Assembly: GCF_003626975.1 (NCBI RefSeq)
Contig: NZ_CP032616.1
Span: 1,116,001 to 1,180,000 of the forward strand
Direction: 5' to 3'
DNA: 64,000 bases
DNA from: Pseudomonas sp. DY-1
GTDB taxonomy: Bacteria; Pseudomonadota; Gammaproteobacteria; Pseudomonadales; Pseudomonadaceae
The notes beneath the pieces were generated by a model that had not been told where the DNA came from, did no database searches, and saw nothing but the letters and a program-made list of their open reading frames with translations. The position numbers were made by a program, and so were the translations under genes. Within the stretch, counting starts at the first letter, position 1; every line of letters starts with the position of its first letter. Below, piece by piece: positions 7,304 through 16,208 of the stretch.

Positions 7304-8233
7304 ATGTTCCAGATACTTGGTATTACCGCGCCCATCTTCATCCTCATCGGCATCGGCTACCTGTCAGCCCGCGGACGGCTGGTCAGCCCGGAGCAGGTGC
7401 TGGGCATGGGCAAGTTCGTCATTACCTTCGCCCTGCCGGCCCTGGTCATACGGGCGCTGCTGGAGAAACCCCTGGACGAGGTGTTCGACGCGACCTACCT
7501 GCTGGCCTACGGCATCGGGTCCCAGGTGGTGTTCTGGGGTGGCTTCCTGTTTTCCCGGCTAGTGCGCAAGGACAGCCTCAGCGGCAGTGCCCTGGCAGGC
7601 CTTGGCATGTCGGTGTCCAACAGTGGCTTCATCGGTTATCCCATCGTGGCCATGGTCCTCGGTTCGCCGGCAGCGGTAGCTCTAGCCCTGGGGATGCTGG
7701 TGGAGAACCTGCTGATGATCCCGTTGGCACTGGCCCTGGCTGAACTGGGGCGACAGAACGGCAGCGGCTTGCGCGCAGCGCTGCTGGATACCTTCCTGCG
7801 CCTGCTGCGCAATCCGGTGATCATCTCCATCAGCATCGGCCTGGGATTGGCCCTGCTCGGGGTACGCCTGCCAAGCGTGCCGGCGAAAGTGGTGGAGATG
7901 CTGGCGATGGCCTCGGCGCCGGTTGCGCTCTTCGTCATCGGCGCCAGCCTCAACGGCCTCCGGGCCGGTGGCCTGATCAAGGATGTTGCCCAGCTCAGCA
8001 TCGGCAAGCTGCTCCTTCACCCGCTGGTGGTCTTGCTCAGCTTTCAGTTGCTGCCACCGGTAGACCCTGTACTACGGATCGCGGGCGTACTTTTCGCGTG
8101 TTCGCCGATGATGAGCATTTACCCGATCCTCGGTCAGCGTTACGGGCTTGAAGGTCGCTGCGCCGCGGCATTGGTGGTCTGCACCATCCTCGCCTTTGTC
8201 AGCATCAGCAGCTTCATCGGTCTGTTGACTTGA
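7304..8233 (+). CDS. AEC-family (auxin efflux carrier) permease
   Basis: A protein of 309 residues with about ten hydrophobic segments in two halves, beginning MFQILGITAPIFILIGIGYLSARGRL and containing SNSGFIGYPIV and a matching second-half motif CSPMMSIYPILGQRYG, both typical of AEC carriers. Family members move small organic acids such as malonate or malate across the inner membrane. It starts 14 bp after the ZapE-like gene, so it probably belongs to the pcaHG transcript. An aromatic acid or pathway-intermediate substrate is suggested only by location. Confidence 0.85.
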   Translation: MFQILGITAPIFILIGIGYLSARGRLVSPEQVLGMGKFVITFALPALVIRALLEKPLDEVFDATYLLAYGIGSQVVFWGGFLFSRLVRKDSLSGSALAGLGMSVSNSGFIGYPIVAMVLGSPAAVALALGMLVENLLMIPLALALAELGRQNGSGLRAALLDTFLRLLRNPVIISISIGLGLALLGVRLPSVPAKVVEMLAMASAPVALFVIGASLNGLRAGGLIKDVAQLSIGKLLLHPLVVLLSFQLLPPVDPVLRIAGVLFACSPMMSIYPILGQRYGLEGRCAAALVVCTILAFVSISSFIGLLT

Positions 8234-8249
8234 GGTAACGGCTAAAGCC

Positions 8250-8269
8250 TGGGGGCTGCTTCGCCCCCA
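8250..8269 (+). terminator. Stem-loop after the AEC permease gene
   Basis: TGGGGGC and GCCCCCA pair around a TGCTTC loop, 16 bp past the stop codon. No T-run follows, so it is a weak or Rho-assisted terminator, or simply an mRNA 3' stabiliser. Confidence 0.45.
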
Positions 8270-8348
8270 CAAGTGGAGCTCGGCACTGACTATCCTCACT
8301 AGGTCATCCGCACGCGCGTGCGGCCAATCCTGACCAGAGGAGACAGCG

Positions 8349-8981
8349 ATGAGCGAAAAATTGAGCGAGGAAGGCCTGGACCTGCTGTTCCGCAACGCAC
8401 GAACCCATAGTGCCTGGCTGGAAAAGCCCGTGAGTGACGACACCCTGCGCCAGCTCTACGACCTGATGAAGTGGGGCCCGACCAGCGCCAATTGCTGTCC
8501 GGTGCGTATCCTCTTCCTGCGTACTCCCGAGGCCAAACATCGCCTGATGCCGGCCCTGGCACCAGGCAACGTGGACAAGACCATGGCGGCGCCGGTCACC
8601 GCCATCATTGCTTATGACCTGAAGTTCTACGAACAGCTGCCCAAGCTCTTCCCCCACACCGATGCACGCGCCTGGTTCGCCAACACGCCAGAGCTCGCCG
8701 GCCTCACCGCGCGGCGCAACAGCTCTCTGCAAGGCGCCTATTTCATCATCGCGGCGCGGGCCCTGGGCCTGGACTGTGGCCCCATGTCGGGATTCGACAA
8801 TGCGCTGGTAGACCACGAGTTCTTACCCGCGGATGGTGCGGGGGATGCCTTCCAGCTGGAACACTTCGCGGACAGCCAGGTGAAGTCCAGTTTCCTGTGC
8901 AACCTGGGCTACGGCGATCCGTCGAAGCTGCATGCGCGCGGACCGCGCCTGGAATTCGATGAGGTGTGCAAGCTGTTGTAG
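8349..8981 (+). CDS. rutE: RutE-like malonic semialdehyde reductase (nitroreductase fold)
   Basis: A protein of 210 residues closely following Rut[33 protein letters not shown] at the FMN site, then [28 protein letters not shown]. RutE reduces malonic semialdehyde (3-oxopropanoate) to 3-hydroxypropanoate in pyrimidine breakdown. The usual length is near 196; the extra residues sit after PADGAG (about 165-180), before the conserved [11 protein letters not shown]. No other rut gene is nearby, so the real substrate here may be another aldehyde, nitro compound or quinone. A good GAGGAGA ribosome site precedes the ATG. Confidence 0.85.
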   Translation: MSEKLSEEGLDLLFRNARTHSAWLEKPVSDDTLRQLYDLMKWGPTSANCCPVRILFLRTPEAKHRLMPALAPGNVDKTMAAPVTAIIAYDLKFYEQLPKLFPHTDARAWFANTPELAGLTARRNSSLQGAYFIIAARALGLDCGPMSGFDNALVDHEFLPADGAGDAFQLEHFADSQVKSSFLCNLGYGDPSKLHARGPRLEFDEVCKLL

Positions 8982-9000
8982 GGATGGGACCACGGGAATT

Positions 9001-9066
9001 GTGGGGGTCGATTTCAATCGCCAGGCAGACCACAGGTCTGCCCTTGGCGAATGAAATCGACCCCAC
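9001..9066. repeat. Composite REP-type inverted repeat
   Basis: The outer arms GTGGGGGTCGATTTC and GAAATCGACCCCAC enclose a second small inverted repeat (GGCAGACC...GGTCTGCC). It is a BIME-like element in the 304-bp gap between the rutE-like gene and pcaR. The remainder of the gap (9067-9217) shows nothing I can assign. Confidence 0.75.
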
Positions 9067-9217
9067 ATGGCACGCCGGGGTGTTGACGTTTGCCGCGGTG
9101 GGGGAGTCCGGCTGCGCCTCATGAGCGAAGCCGATGCCGGGCGCCGAGGTACCTGATCAAACCGGGGCGCTGGTTGGCGGCGGCAAAAGTAAGAGCCGAA
9201 GGCATCAGGGTCAATTG

Positions 9218-9245
9218 CGATTATCGAACTTTGGTTCGATAATCG
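9218..9245. promoter_or_regulatory. PcaR autoregulatory operator
   Basis: A perfect inverted repeat: arms CGATTATCGAAC and GTTCGATAATCG around TTTG, 40 bp before the pcaR ATG. GTTCGATAATCG matches the sequence I recall as the PcaR site in Pseudomonas putida. Two degenerate copies lie before pcaK, supporting a PcaR assignment. Confidence 0.75.
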
Positions 9246-9285
9246 GCCGACTTGCCGCGACCGCGATCCACCAAGGACAACAAGA

Positions 9286-10128
9286 ATGACCGAAGAACTG
9301 CGTGCCCCTCTGGCGCCCCTGGCCCCGCCGATCATCGCCTCGCCGGCCAAGCGCATCGAAGCCTTCACCGGCGATCCCAACTTCATGACCTCGCTGGCCC
9401 GGGGCCTGGCGGTGATCCATGCGTTCCAGGAACGTAAGCGTCACCTGACCATTGCCCAGATCAGTCACCGCACCGAGATTCCCCGCGCCGCCGTGCGCCG
9501 CTGCCTGCACACCCTGATGAAGCTGGGCTACGTCACGACCGACGGGCGCACCTACTCGCTACTGCCCAAGGTCCTGACCCTGGGCCATGCCTATCTGTCG
9601 TCGACCCCGCTGGCGGTAACCGCCCAGCCGATCCTCGACCGACTCAGCGATCAGCTCCACGAAGCCTGTTCCATGGCCACCCTGGAAGGCGACGAGATCC
9701 TCTATATCGCCCGCTCGGCCACGCCCAACCGACTGATCTCGGTGGACCTGAGCGTTGGCAGCCGGCTGCCAGCCTATTGCACCTCCATGGGTCGTATTCT
9801 CCTGGCCGCGCTGGATGACGCCGCCCTGGACGACTACCTCGAGCACGCCGACCTGCAGATCAAGACCAGCCGCACCGTGCATACCGTCGACGGGCTACGC
9901 GCCAGCATCGCGGAAATCCGCCGCCAGGGCTGGGTGATCATCGATCAGGAACTGGAAATGGGCTTGCGGTCTGTGGCGGTGCCGGTGCGCGATTCCGCCG
10001 GCCAGGTGCTCGCCGCATTGAACGTCGGCACCCACGTCGGCCGCGTCAGCCGCCAGGAACTGGAAACCCGCTTCCTCCCGGCGTTGCTGGAAGCGAGCAA
10101 GGACCTGAGCACGCGGTTGTTCCATTGA
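9286..10128 (+). CDS. pcaR: IclR-family pca regulon regulator PcaR
   Basis: A protein of 280 residues with the PcaR-specific start of its folded part, PPIIASPAKRIEAFTGDPNFMTSLARGLAVIHAFQ. A winged helix follows (LTIAQISHRTEIPRAAVRRCLHTLMKLGYV), then the IclR effector domain with LPAYCTSMGRILLAA. PcaR activates pcaIJ, pcaBDC, pcaF and pcaK with beta-ketoadipate as inducer and represses itself. A strong palindromic operator precedes it. pcaK lies downstream in the same direction, with its own PcaR-like sites. Confidence 0.95.
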   Translation: MTEELRAPLAPLAPPIIASPAKRIEAFTGDPNFMTSLARGLAVIHAFQERKRHLTIAQISHRTEIPRAAVRRCLHTLMKLGYVTTDGRTYSLLPKVLTLGHAYLSSTPLAVTAQPILDRLSDQLHEACSMATLEGDEILYIARSATPNRLISVDLSVGSRLPAYCTSMGRILLAALDDAALDDYLEHADLQIKTSRTVHTVDGLRASIAEIRRQGWVIIDQELEMGLRSVAVPVRDSAGQVLAALNVGTHVGRVSRQELETRFLPALLEASKDLSTRLFH

Positions 10129-10148
10129 GTGGTGCGGTGATTTCAACT

Positions 10149-10241
10149 GTAGGGGCGATTTCAATCGCCAAGGGCTGCGACGCAGCCCCATGTTTCGACG
10201 GCAGACCTTCGGCCTGTTTGGCGAATGAGTTCGCCCCTCAC
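10149..10241. repeat. REP pair (BIME-like)
   Basis: GTAGGGGCGATTTCAATCGCC at the left is inverted as GGCGAATGAGTTCGCCCCTCAC at the right, with a small GGCTGCG/CGCAGCC stem and a CAGACC spacer between. It is the same class as the elements at 9001 and 21137 and lies between pcaR and pcaK. Confidence 0.75.
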
Positions 10242-10269
10242 AAGGGATTCATCGCTCCAGCCAATCTTT

Positions 10270-10303
10270 GTTCGACTATCGAACGCTTTGCCGATTATCG
10301 AAT
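10270..10303. promoter_or_regulatory. Tandem PcaR-like sites upstream of pcaK
   Basis: Two sites: GTTCGACTATCGAAC (10270-10284, palindromic apart from its centre) and CGATTATCGAAT (10292-10303, 11 of 12 bases equal to one arm of the pcaR operator). They lie about 200 bp before the pcaK start. The rest of the 375-bp pcaR-pcaK gap holds a REP pair and unremarkable sequence. Confidence 0.6.
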
Positions 10304-10503
10304 TGAACCCTCAGTCGTCTATTCGTAAGGTCTGCACAGCCGCGCCACCAGCCAGCGCGGCCAATAACAACAATGAGAGTCTGTTTCGGTCGTAGCCTGT
10401 ATTACCGGAAACGCCCTCATTCCTGTCCAGTCCGAGTCTTCCCCGTCAGAGGCCGCATAGAACGGCCCGCATGCGGAGGAAGGCCAATCGCAGGAATCCT
10501 TGC

Positions 10504-11853
10504 ATGACCAGCCCAGCCCATCTGCCCGCCACGGGCACGCTCGACGTTCAATCCTTCATCAACGCCCAGCCGCTATCCGCCTATCAATGGCGTGTCGTGC
10601 TGCTGTGTTTTCTCATCGTTTTCCTCGACGGCCTGGATACCGCCGCCATGGGCTTCATCGCTCCGGCGCTGACCCAGGACTGGGGTATCGACCGCGCCAG
10701 CCTCGGCCCTGTGATGAGCGCAGCGCTCATCGGCATGGTCTTCGGTGCCCTCGGTTCCGGTCCTATGGCCGACCGCTTCGGCCGCAAGGTGGTATTGGTG
10801 ACCGCGGTGTTCCTGTTCGGGCTGTTCAGCCTGATCTCCGCCTTCAGCGCCAACCTCGAGCAACTGCTGATTCTTCGCTTCCTTACCGGCCTCGGCCTTG
10901 GCGCCGCCATGCCCAACGCCACGACGCTGCTGTCCGAATACACCCCCGAGCGCCTGAAGTCGCTGCTGGTCACCAGCATGTTCTGCGGCTTCAACCTCGG
11001 CATGGCCTCCGGTGGCTTCGTATCCGCCTCGATGATCCCGGCCTTTGGCTGGCACAGCCTGCTGCTGCTCGGCGGCATCCTGCCGCTGGCGCTGGCCGTG
11101 GTGCTGCTGATCTGGCTGCCGGAATCGGCGCGCTTCCTGGTCGTGCGCAACAAGGGCACGGACAAGATACGCAAGACACTCGCCCCCATTGCGCCGGCTG
11201 AAGTGGCGACTGCCACCGGCTTCAGCGTGCCGGAACAGAAGACCGTGCAGAGCCGCAACGTCTTCAAGGTGATCTTCTCCGGCACCTACAGCGCGGGAAC
11301 CCTGCTGCTCTGGCTGACCTATTTCATGGGCCTGGTGATCGTTTACCTGCTCACCAGCTGGCTGCCCACCCTGATGCGCGACAGCGGTGCCAGCATGGAG
11401 CAGGCCGCGTTCATCGGCGCGTTGTTCCAGTTCGGCGGCGTACTCAGCGCCGTCGGCGTAGGCTGGGCCATGGACCGTTTCAACCCACACAAGGTCATTG
11501 GCGTGTTCTACCTGATGGCCGGTGTCTTCGCTTATTTTGTCGGTCAGAGCCTGGGTGAAGTGACCCTGCTGGCCACTCTGGTGCTGCTGGCCGGCATGTG
11601 CGTCAACGGCGCGCAATCGGCCATGCCGTCCCTGGCGGCGCGCTTCTACCCGACCCAGGGTCGTGCCACAGGCGTGTCCTGGATGCTCGGCATCGGCCGC
11701 TTCGGTGCCATTCTCGGAGCCTGGATCGGCGCGACCCTGCTGGGCCTGGGCTGGAACTTCGAACAAGTGCTGACCGCGCTGGTGGTGCCTGCTGCCATCG
11801 CAACCACAGCCGTGGTGATAAAGGGGCTCGTGAGCCACGCCGACGCTACATGA
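10504..11853 (+). CDS. pcaK: 4-hydroxybenzoate/protocatechuate MFS transporter PcaK
   Basis: A protein of 449 residues with 12 predicted membrane segments. It has the aromatic acid:H+ symporter signatures: DGLDTAAMGFIAPAL in TM1, the loop 2-3 motif GPMADRFGRK, and LPESARFLVV after TM6. PcaK takes up 4-hydroxybenzoate and protocatechuate and contributes to chemotaxis toward them in P. putida. The ATG at 10504 has AGGA upstream; an ATG at 10471 is also in frame. PcaR-like sites precede it, and benR follows in the same direction. Confidence 0.92.
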   Translation: MTSPAHLPATGTLDVQSFINAQPLSAYQWRVVLLCFLIVFLDGLDTAAMGFIAPALTQDWGIDRASLGPVMSAALIGMVFGALGSGPMADRFGRKVVLVTAVFLFGLFSLISAFSANLEQLLILRFLTGLGLGAAMPNATTLLSEYTPERLKSLLVTSMFCGFNLGMASGGFVSASMIPAFGWHSLLLLGGILPLALAVVLLIWLPESARFLVVRNKGTDKIRKTLAPIAPAEVATATGFSVPEQKTVQSRNVFKVIFSGTYSAGTLLLWLTYFMGLVIVYLLTSWLPTLMRDSGASMEQAAFIGALFQFGGVLSAVGVGWAMDRFNPHKVIGVFYLMAGVFAYFVGQSLGEVTLLATLVLLAGMCVNGAQSAMPSLAARFYPTQGRATGVSWMLGIGRFGAILGAWIGATLLGLGWNFEQVLTALVVPAAIATTAVVIKGLVSHADAT

Positions 11854-11933
11854 CGTCCGGCGATTGATTCGTAACCGTTTATCTCCATTGAGGGCGTGTA
11901 GGAAAAGGCTCACATAGAATCGCGTAATGATGA

Positions 11934-11968
11934 TCGCGGGCGCTTGCCAACCGGCATGACGCCCGCGA
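11934..11968. terminator. Stem-loop between pcaK and benR
   Basis: Arms TCGCGGGCG and CGCCCGCGA with an inner TGCC/GGCA pairing form a strong hairpin, but there is no T-run after it. It ends 28 bp before the benR ATG, so it may end pcaK transcripts or act in the benR leader. Confidence 0.45.
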
Positions 11969-11996
11969 CTTACAACAACTAGAAAGAGTGCCTGTG

Positions 11997-12956
11997 ATGG
12001 ATAGTCGCCTGCTGAGTGAACGCAGTAAGGTGTTCGAGCGTGCGGACCCCTATGCCGTGTCCGGATATGTGAACCAGCATGTCGGCTCGCACTGCATTCG
12101 CCTGCCCGCCGCGGGCCATCCCGAGGCCAGCCTCAACCACCGCAAGTTCGCCAATCTCGATTTGTGCCGCATCAGCTACGGCGGTGCCGTGCGCGTCACC
12201 TCACCGGCGCTGGAAACCATCTACCACCTGCAGATACTGCTCAGCGGCCATTGCCTGTGGCGCGGTCACAAGCAGGAGCACTACCTGGCGCCGGGCGAGT
12301 TGCTATTGATCAATCCCGACGACCCGGTGGACCTGACCTACTCGGACGATTGCGAGAAGTTCATCCTGAAGATGCCCACCACACTGCTGGAAAGCATCTG
12401 CGATGAGCAGCGTTGGCACCGTCCCAGTCTTGGCGTGCGCTTCCTGCAGAACAACTACCGGCTCGAAGAGCTGGAAGGCTTCGTCAACCTGCTGGCGATG
12501 GTCTGCCAGGAGGCCGAAGCCAGCGACGCGCTGCCAAGGGTGCAGGAGCATTACGCGCAGATCGTCGCGAGCAAGATGCTCAGCCTGATGAAGACCAACG
12601 TCAGCCGCGAGAGCCTGGGCTGCCAGGAGGCTTCCTTCGATCGCATCCTGGCCTATATCGAGCACAACCTGAAACAGGACATCAGCAGCGAATTCCTCGC
12701 CCGCCAGGCCAGCATGAGCCTGCGCTCCCTCTACGCGCTGTTCGAGCGCCACCTGGGCACCACGCCCAAGCACTACATCCGCCAGAAGAAGCTGGAGCGC
12801 ATCCGCGCCTGCCTGGCCGACCCCAGCTGCAACGTACGCAACGTCACCGAGCTGGCGCTGGACTACGGCTTCCTGCACCTGGGGCGCTTCTCCGAGAGCT
12901 ACAAGAGCCTGTTCGGCGAACTGCCGTCGGATACGCTGAAGCGGCGCGGGCTCTGA
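11997..12956 (+). CDS. benR: AraC/XylS-type benzoate activator BenR
   Basis: A protein of 319 residues of the XylS/BenR group. The N-terminal part (about 1-210) is the effector domain starting DSRLLSERSKVFERADPYAVSGYVNQHVGSHCI. The AraC pair of helix-turn-helices occupies the last 100 residues (ISSEFLARQASMSLRSLYALFERHLGTTPKHYIRQKKLERI, then VTELALDYGFLHLGRFSESYKSLFGELPSDTLKRR). BenR binds benzoate and activates benABCDKEF. The ATG at 11997 is chosen over in-frame GTGs at 11988 and 11994 because of its spacing to AGAAAGAG. The matching target repeats lie before benA. Confidence 0.94.
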   Translation: MDSRLLSERSKVFERADPYAVSGYVNQHVGSHCIRLPAAGHPEASLNHRKFANLDLCRISYGGAVRVTSPALETIYHLQILLSGHCLWRGHKQEHYLAPGELLLINPDDPVDLTYSDDCEKFILKMPTTLLESICDEQRWHRPSLGVRFLQNNYRLEELEGFVNLLAMVCQEAEASDALPRVQEHYAQIVASKMLSLMKTNVSRESLGCQEASFDRILAYIEHNLKQDISSEFLARQASMSLRSLYALFERHLGTTPKHYIRQKKLERIRACLADPSCNVRNVTELALDYGFLHLGRFSESYKSLFGELPSDTLKRRGL

Positions 12957-12976
12957 TCCCACCTGCTTTCCTCCTT

Positions 12977-13065
12977 GTGGGAGCGAATTCATTCGCGATC
13001 GGGCCCTCAGCGGCGACGACAACGGCAATGCTGCACGTTGCCTTCGCGAATGAATTCGCTCCTAC
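12977..13065. repeat. REP pair (BIME-like) between benR and benA
   Basis: GTGGGAGCGAATTCATTCGCG and its inverted partner ending GAATTCGCTCCTAC flank about 45 bp containing a small ACGGCAA/TTGCCTT-like pairing. It is the same REP family as at 3689 and 16992, and it sits just upstream of the BenR binding repeats. Confidence 0.8.
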
Positions 13066-13083
13066 AGGCGTTCACCACCGCTT

Positions 13084-13119
13084 TGCAAAAAACGGATAGC
13101 GATCTGCACAAAGCGGATA
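13084..13119 (+). promoter_or_regulatory. BenR (XylS-type) tandem binding sites of the benA promoter
   Basis: Two direct repeats fit TGCA-N6-GGNTA exactly: 13084-13098 and 13105-13119, both ending GGATA and exactly 21 bp apart. This is the arrangement of XylS sites in the Pm promoter of TOL plasmids. The distal edge lies 63 bp before the benA ATG, leaving room for a -10 region near 13125-13145. Confidence 0.82.
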
Positions 13120-13182
13120 TTGCCGTTTGCCCCGCATCCCTAACCTGACCTGGCCTGAACAATAACAACGGAGGCCCTGGCC

Positions 13183-14541
13183 ATGTCCCTGGGATTCGAT
13201 TTCCTGCACTCGCTGCTTGAGGATGACAAAGAGAAGGGCGTCTACCGCTGCAAGCGGGAGATGTTCACCGACCCGCGTCTGTTCGAACTGGAAATGAAAC
13301 ATATCTTCGAAGGTAACTGGATCTATCTCGCCCACGAGAGCCAGATTCCCGAGAAGAACGACTACCTCACCCTCAACATGGGGCGCCAGCCGATCTTCAT
13401 CGCGCGCAACAAGGACGGGGTACTCAACGCTTTCCTCAACGCCTGCAGCCATCGCGGTGCACAGCTGTGCCGGCACAAGAGCGGCAACCGTTCCTCCTAT
13501 ACCTGCCCGTTCCATGGCTGGACGTTCAACAACTCCGGCAAGCTGCTGAAAGTGAAGGACCCGGCCGAAGCCGGCTATCCGTCCAGCTTCAACTGCGAGG
13601 GCTCCCACGACCTGACGAAAGTGGCTCGCTTCGAGTCTTATCGCGGCTTCCTCTTCGGCAGCCTGAATGCCGACGTGAAACCCCTGGTCGAGCATCTCGG
13701 CGAGTCCGCCAAGATCATCGACATGATCGTCGACCAGTCCCCCGAGGGCCTGGAAGTCCTGCGCGGATCAAGCAGCTACATCTACGAGGGCAACTGGAAG
13801 CTGACCGCCGAGAACGGCGCCGACGGCTACCACGTGAGCTCCGTGCACTGGAACTACGCCGCCACCCAGAACCAGCGCAAGCAGCGCGAAGCGGGCGAAG
13901 AAATCAAGACCATGAGTGCTGGCAGCTGGGCCAAGAACGGCGGCGGCTTCTACTCCTTCGACCACGGCCACCTGCTGCTCTGGACCCGCTGGGCCAACCC
14001 CGAAGATCGTCCGCTCTACGAGCGCCGCGATGAACTCGTCCAGGACTTCGGCAAGGCTCGTGCCGACTGGATGATCGAGAACTCCCGTAACCTCTGCCTG
14101 TACCCGAACGTGTACCTGATGGACCAGTTCAGCTCGCAGATCCGTATCGCCCGGCCGATTTCCGTCAACCAGACCGAGATCACCATCTACTGCATCGCGC
14201 CGAAAGGCGAGAGTCCGGACGCCCGCGCCAAGCGCATCCGCCAGTACGAAGACTTCTTCAACGTCAGCGGCATGGCCACCCCGGACGACCTCGAGGAATT
14301 CCGCTCCTGTCAGCTGGGCTATCAGGGCAGCCGTGGCTGGAACGACATGTCCCGTGGTGCCGAGCACTGGGTCGAAGGCGCCGATGCCGCCGCCCAGGAA
14401 ATCGACCTGCACCCGTTGCTTTCCGGCGTACGCACCGAAGACGAAGGCCTGTTCGTGCTGCAGCACAAGTACTGGCAGGAGACCATGCTCAAGGCCGCCG
14501 CGGCCGAGCAGCAACTGATCCCCGTGGAGGCCGTGCAATGA
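13183..14541 (+). CDS. benA: Benzoate 1,2-dioxygenase large (alpha) subunit
   Basis: A protein of 452 residues. The Rieske [2Fe-2S] centre is Cys88-x-His90 with Cys108-xx-His111 (CSHRG, CPFHGW). The catalytic mononuclear iron ligands lie in [16 protein letters not shown] (His217, His222, with the bridging Asp214). With BenB it forms the terminal oxygenase that makes benzoate cis-diol from benzoate. It is first in the ben operon behind XylS-type sites, with a GGAGG ribosome site. Its stop overlaps the benB start (ATGA). Close relatives include XylX and AntA; the benR-K-E-F context supports BenA. Confidence 0.96.
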   Translation: MSLGFDFLHSLLEDDKEKGVYRCKREMFTDPRLFELEMKHIFEGNWIYLAHESQIPEKNDYLTLNMGRQPIFIARNKDGVLNAFLNACSHRGAQLCRHKSGNRSSYTCPFHGWTFNNSGKLLKVKDPAEAGYPSSFNCEGSHDLTKVARFESYRGFLFGSLNADVKPLVEHLGESAKIIDMIVDQSPEGLEVLRGSSSYIYEGNWKLTAENGADGYHVSSVHWNYAATQNQRKQREAGEEIKTMSAGSWAKNGGGFYSFDHGHLLLWTRWANPEDRPLYERRDELVQDFGKARADWMIENSRNLCLYPNVYLMDQFSSQIRIARPISVNQTEITIYCIAPKGESPDARAKRIRQYEDFFNVSGMATPDDLEEFRSCQLGYQGSRGWNDMSRGAEHWVEGADAAAQEIDLHPLLSGVRTEDEGLFVLQHKYWQETMLKAAAAEQQLIPVEAVQ

Positions 14542-15026
14542 GCATCTCTTACGACGCCGTGCGCGACTTCCTCTATCGCGAAGCGCGCTACCTGGACGAC
14601 AAGGACTGGGACAACTGGCTGGAGCTGTACGCCAGCGACGCCAGTTTCTGGATGCCTTCCTGGGACGATCGCGACGAGCTGACCATCGATCCGCAGACTG
14701 AAATCTCGCTGATCTGGTACGGCAGCCGCGGCGGCCTGGAAGACCGCGTCTTCCGCATCAAGACCGACCGTTCCAGCGCGACCATGCCGGACACTCGCAC
14801 CTCCCACAACATCAGCAACATCGAGATCCTCGAAGTGGCCGACGGGCAGTGCAAGGTGCGTTTCAACTGGCACACCCTGAGCTTCCGCTACAAGACCGTG
14901 GACAGCTACTTCGGCACCAGCTTCTACACCCTCGACGTGCGCGGCGAGAGCCCGCTGATCAAGGCGAAGAAGGTCGTTCTCAAGAATGACTACGTTCGCC
15001 AAGTGATCGACATCTACCACATCTGA
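14538..15026 (+). CDS. benB: Benzoate 1,2-dioxygenase small (beta) subunit
   Basis: A protein of 162 residues of the ring-hydroxylating dioxygenase beta-subunit family: [33 protein letters not shown] at the start and DIYHI at the end. It is structural and stabilises the alpha3-beta3 oxygenase. It overlaps benA by 4 bp, which implies translational coupling and equal stoichiometry. benC follows after 10 bp. Confidence 0.96.
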   Translation: MSISYDAVRDFLYREARYLDDKDWDNWLELYASDASFWMPSWDDRDELTIDPQTEISLIWYGSRGGLEDRVFRIKTDRSSATMPDTRTSHNISNIEILEVADGQCKVRFNWHTLSFRYKTVDSYFGTSFYTLDVRGESPLIKAKKVVLKNDYVRQVIDIYHI

Positions 15027-15036
15027 GGGCACGGTC

Positions 15037-16050
15037 ATGACTCACAAAATCGCACTGACTTTCGAAGACGGCGTCACCCGTTTCATCGACGCCACCCCGA
15101 GCGAAACCGTGGCCGATGCGGCCTATCGCCAGGGCATCAATATCCCGCTGGACTGCCGCGACGGCGCCTGCGGCACCTGCAAGTGCTTCGCTGAAGCCGG
15201 CCGCTACGACCTGGGCCAGGACTACATCGAGGACGCCCTTAGCGAGGACGAAGCCGCACAGGGCTACGTGCTCACCTGCCAGATGCGCGCCGAGAGCGAC
15301 TGCGTGGTGCGCGTACCTGCGTCCTCCGACGTCTGCAAGACCCAGCAGGCCAGCTTCGAGGCCAGCATCATTGCGGTCCGCCAGCTGTCCGACAGCACCA
15401 TCGCGTTGTCCATCAAGGGCGAGTCCCTGAGCAAGCTGGCCTTCCTGCCGGGCCAGTACGTCAACCTGCAAGTGCCGGGCAGCGAACAGACCCGCGCCTA
15501 CTCCTTCAGCTCCTTGCAGAAGGACGGTGAAGTCAGTTTCCTGATCCGCAATGTCCCCGGCGGCCTGATGAGCAGCTTCCTCACCGGCCTGGCCAAGGCT
15601 GGCGACAGCATGTCCCTGGCCGGCCCGCTTGGCAGCTTCTACCTGCGTGACATCCGTCGTCCTCTGCTGCTGCTTGCTGGCGGTACCGGCCTTGCGCCCT
15701 TCACCGCGATGCTGGAGAAAATTGCGGAAGAGGGCAGCGAGCACCCGCTGCACCTGATCTATGGCGTGACCCACGACCACGACCTGGTCGAGATGGACAA
15801 GCTGGAAGCCTTCGCCGCGCGCATCCCCAACTTCACCTTCAGCGCTTGCGTGGCCAGTCCGGACAGCAGCTATCCGCAGAAGGGCTACGTGACCCAGCAC
15901 ATCGCGCCCAAGCACCTCAACGACGGCGACGTGGATGTCTACCTGTGTGGCCCGCCGCCCATGGTCGAGGCGGTCAGCCAGTACATCCGCGAGCAGGGCA
16001 TTTCGCCGGCGAACTTCTACTACGAGAAGTTCGCCGCCAGCGCGGCTTGA
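15037..16050 (+). CDS. benC: Benzoate 1,2-dioxygenase electron-transfer reductase
   Basis: A protein of 337 residues. It has an N-terminal plant-type [2Fe-2S] ferredoxin domain (Cys40, Cys45, Cys48, Cys81 in LDCRDGACGTCKC and LTCQ). An FAD domain follows with RAYSFSS at about residue 150, then an NAD-binding domain (LLLAGGTGLAPF, YLCGPPPMV). It passes electrons from NADH to BenA. The final residues NFYYEKFAASAA are typical. It is followed by a hairpin cluster before benD, which may lower downstream expression (inference). Confidence 0.96.
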   Translation: MTHKIALTFEDGVTRFIDATPSETVADAAYRQGINIPLDCRDGACGTCKCFAEAGRYDLGQDYIEDALSEDEAAQGYVLTCQMRAESDCVVRVPASSDVCKTQQASFEASIIAVRQLSDSTIALSIKGESLSKLAFLPGQYVNLQVPGSEQTRAYSFSSLQKDGEVSFLIRNVPGGLMSSFLTGLAKAGDSMSLAGPLGSFYLRDIRRPLLLLAGGTGLAPFTAMLEKIAEEGSEHPLHLIYGVTHDHDLVEMDKLEAFAARIPNFTFSACVASPDSSYPQKGYVTQHIAPKHLNDGDVDVYLCGPPPMVEAVSQYIREQGISPANFYYEKFAASAA

Positions 16051-16054
16051 AGCG

Positions 16055-16150
16055 CCCCTCTCCCGCTTGCGGGAGAGGGGCCGGGGGAGAGGGCCGTTCA
16101 GCTGACTCGGACGTCACCCTCTCCCCAACCCTCTCCCTGAAGGGAGAGGG
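16055..16150. repeat. Hairpin cluster between benC and benD
   Basis: Two strong hairpins: CCCCTCTCCCGC with GCGGGAGAGGGG (16055-16080) and CCCTCTCCCT with AGGGAGAGGG (16129-16150). Between them, GGGGGAGAGGG (16083-16093) can pair with CCCTCTCCCC (16117-16126). This is the common CTCTCCC-type intergenic repeat of proteobacteria. It sits inside the operon and could act as a partial terminator or RNA processing site. Confidence 0.75.
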
Positions 16151-16208
16151 GGCTGATCCGTATCCCGGATCGAATCCGCGATACCAGAACCCAATTGCAG
16201 GGGCTGCC

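Noticed and set aside
10573..11913. 446-codon minus-strand frame opposite pcaK
   Set aside because: Antisense shadow; the composition, rich in Gly/His/Gln with no hydrophobic core, is typical of mirrored membrane-protein codons.
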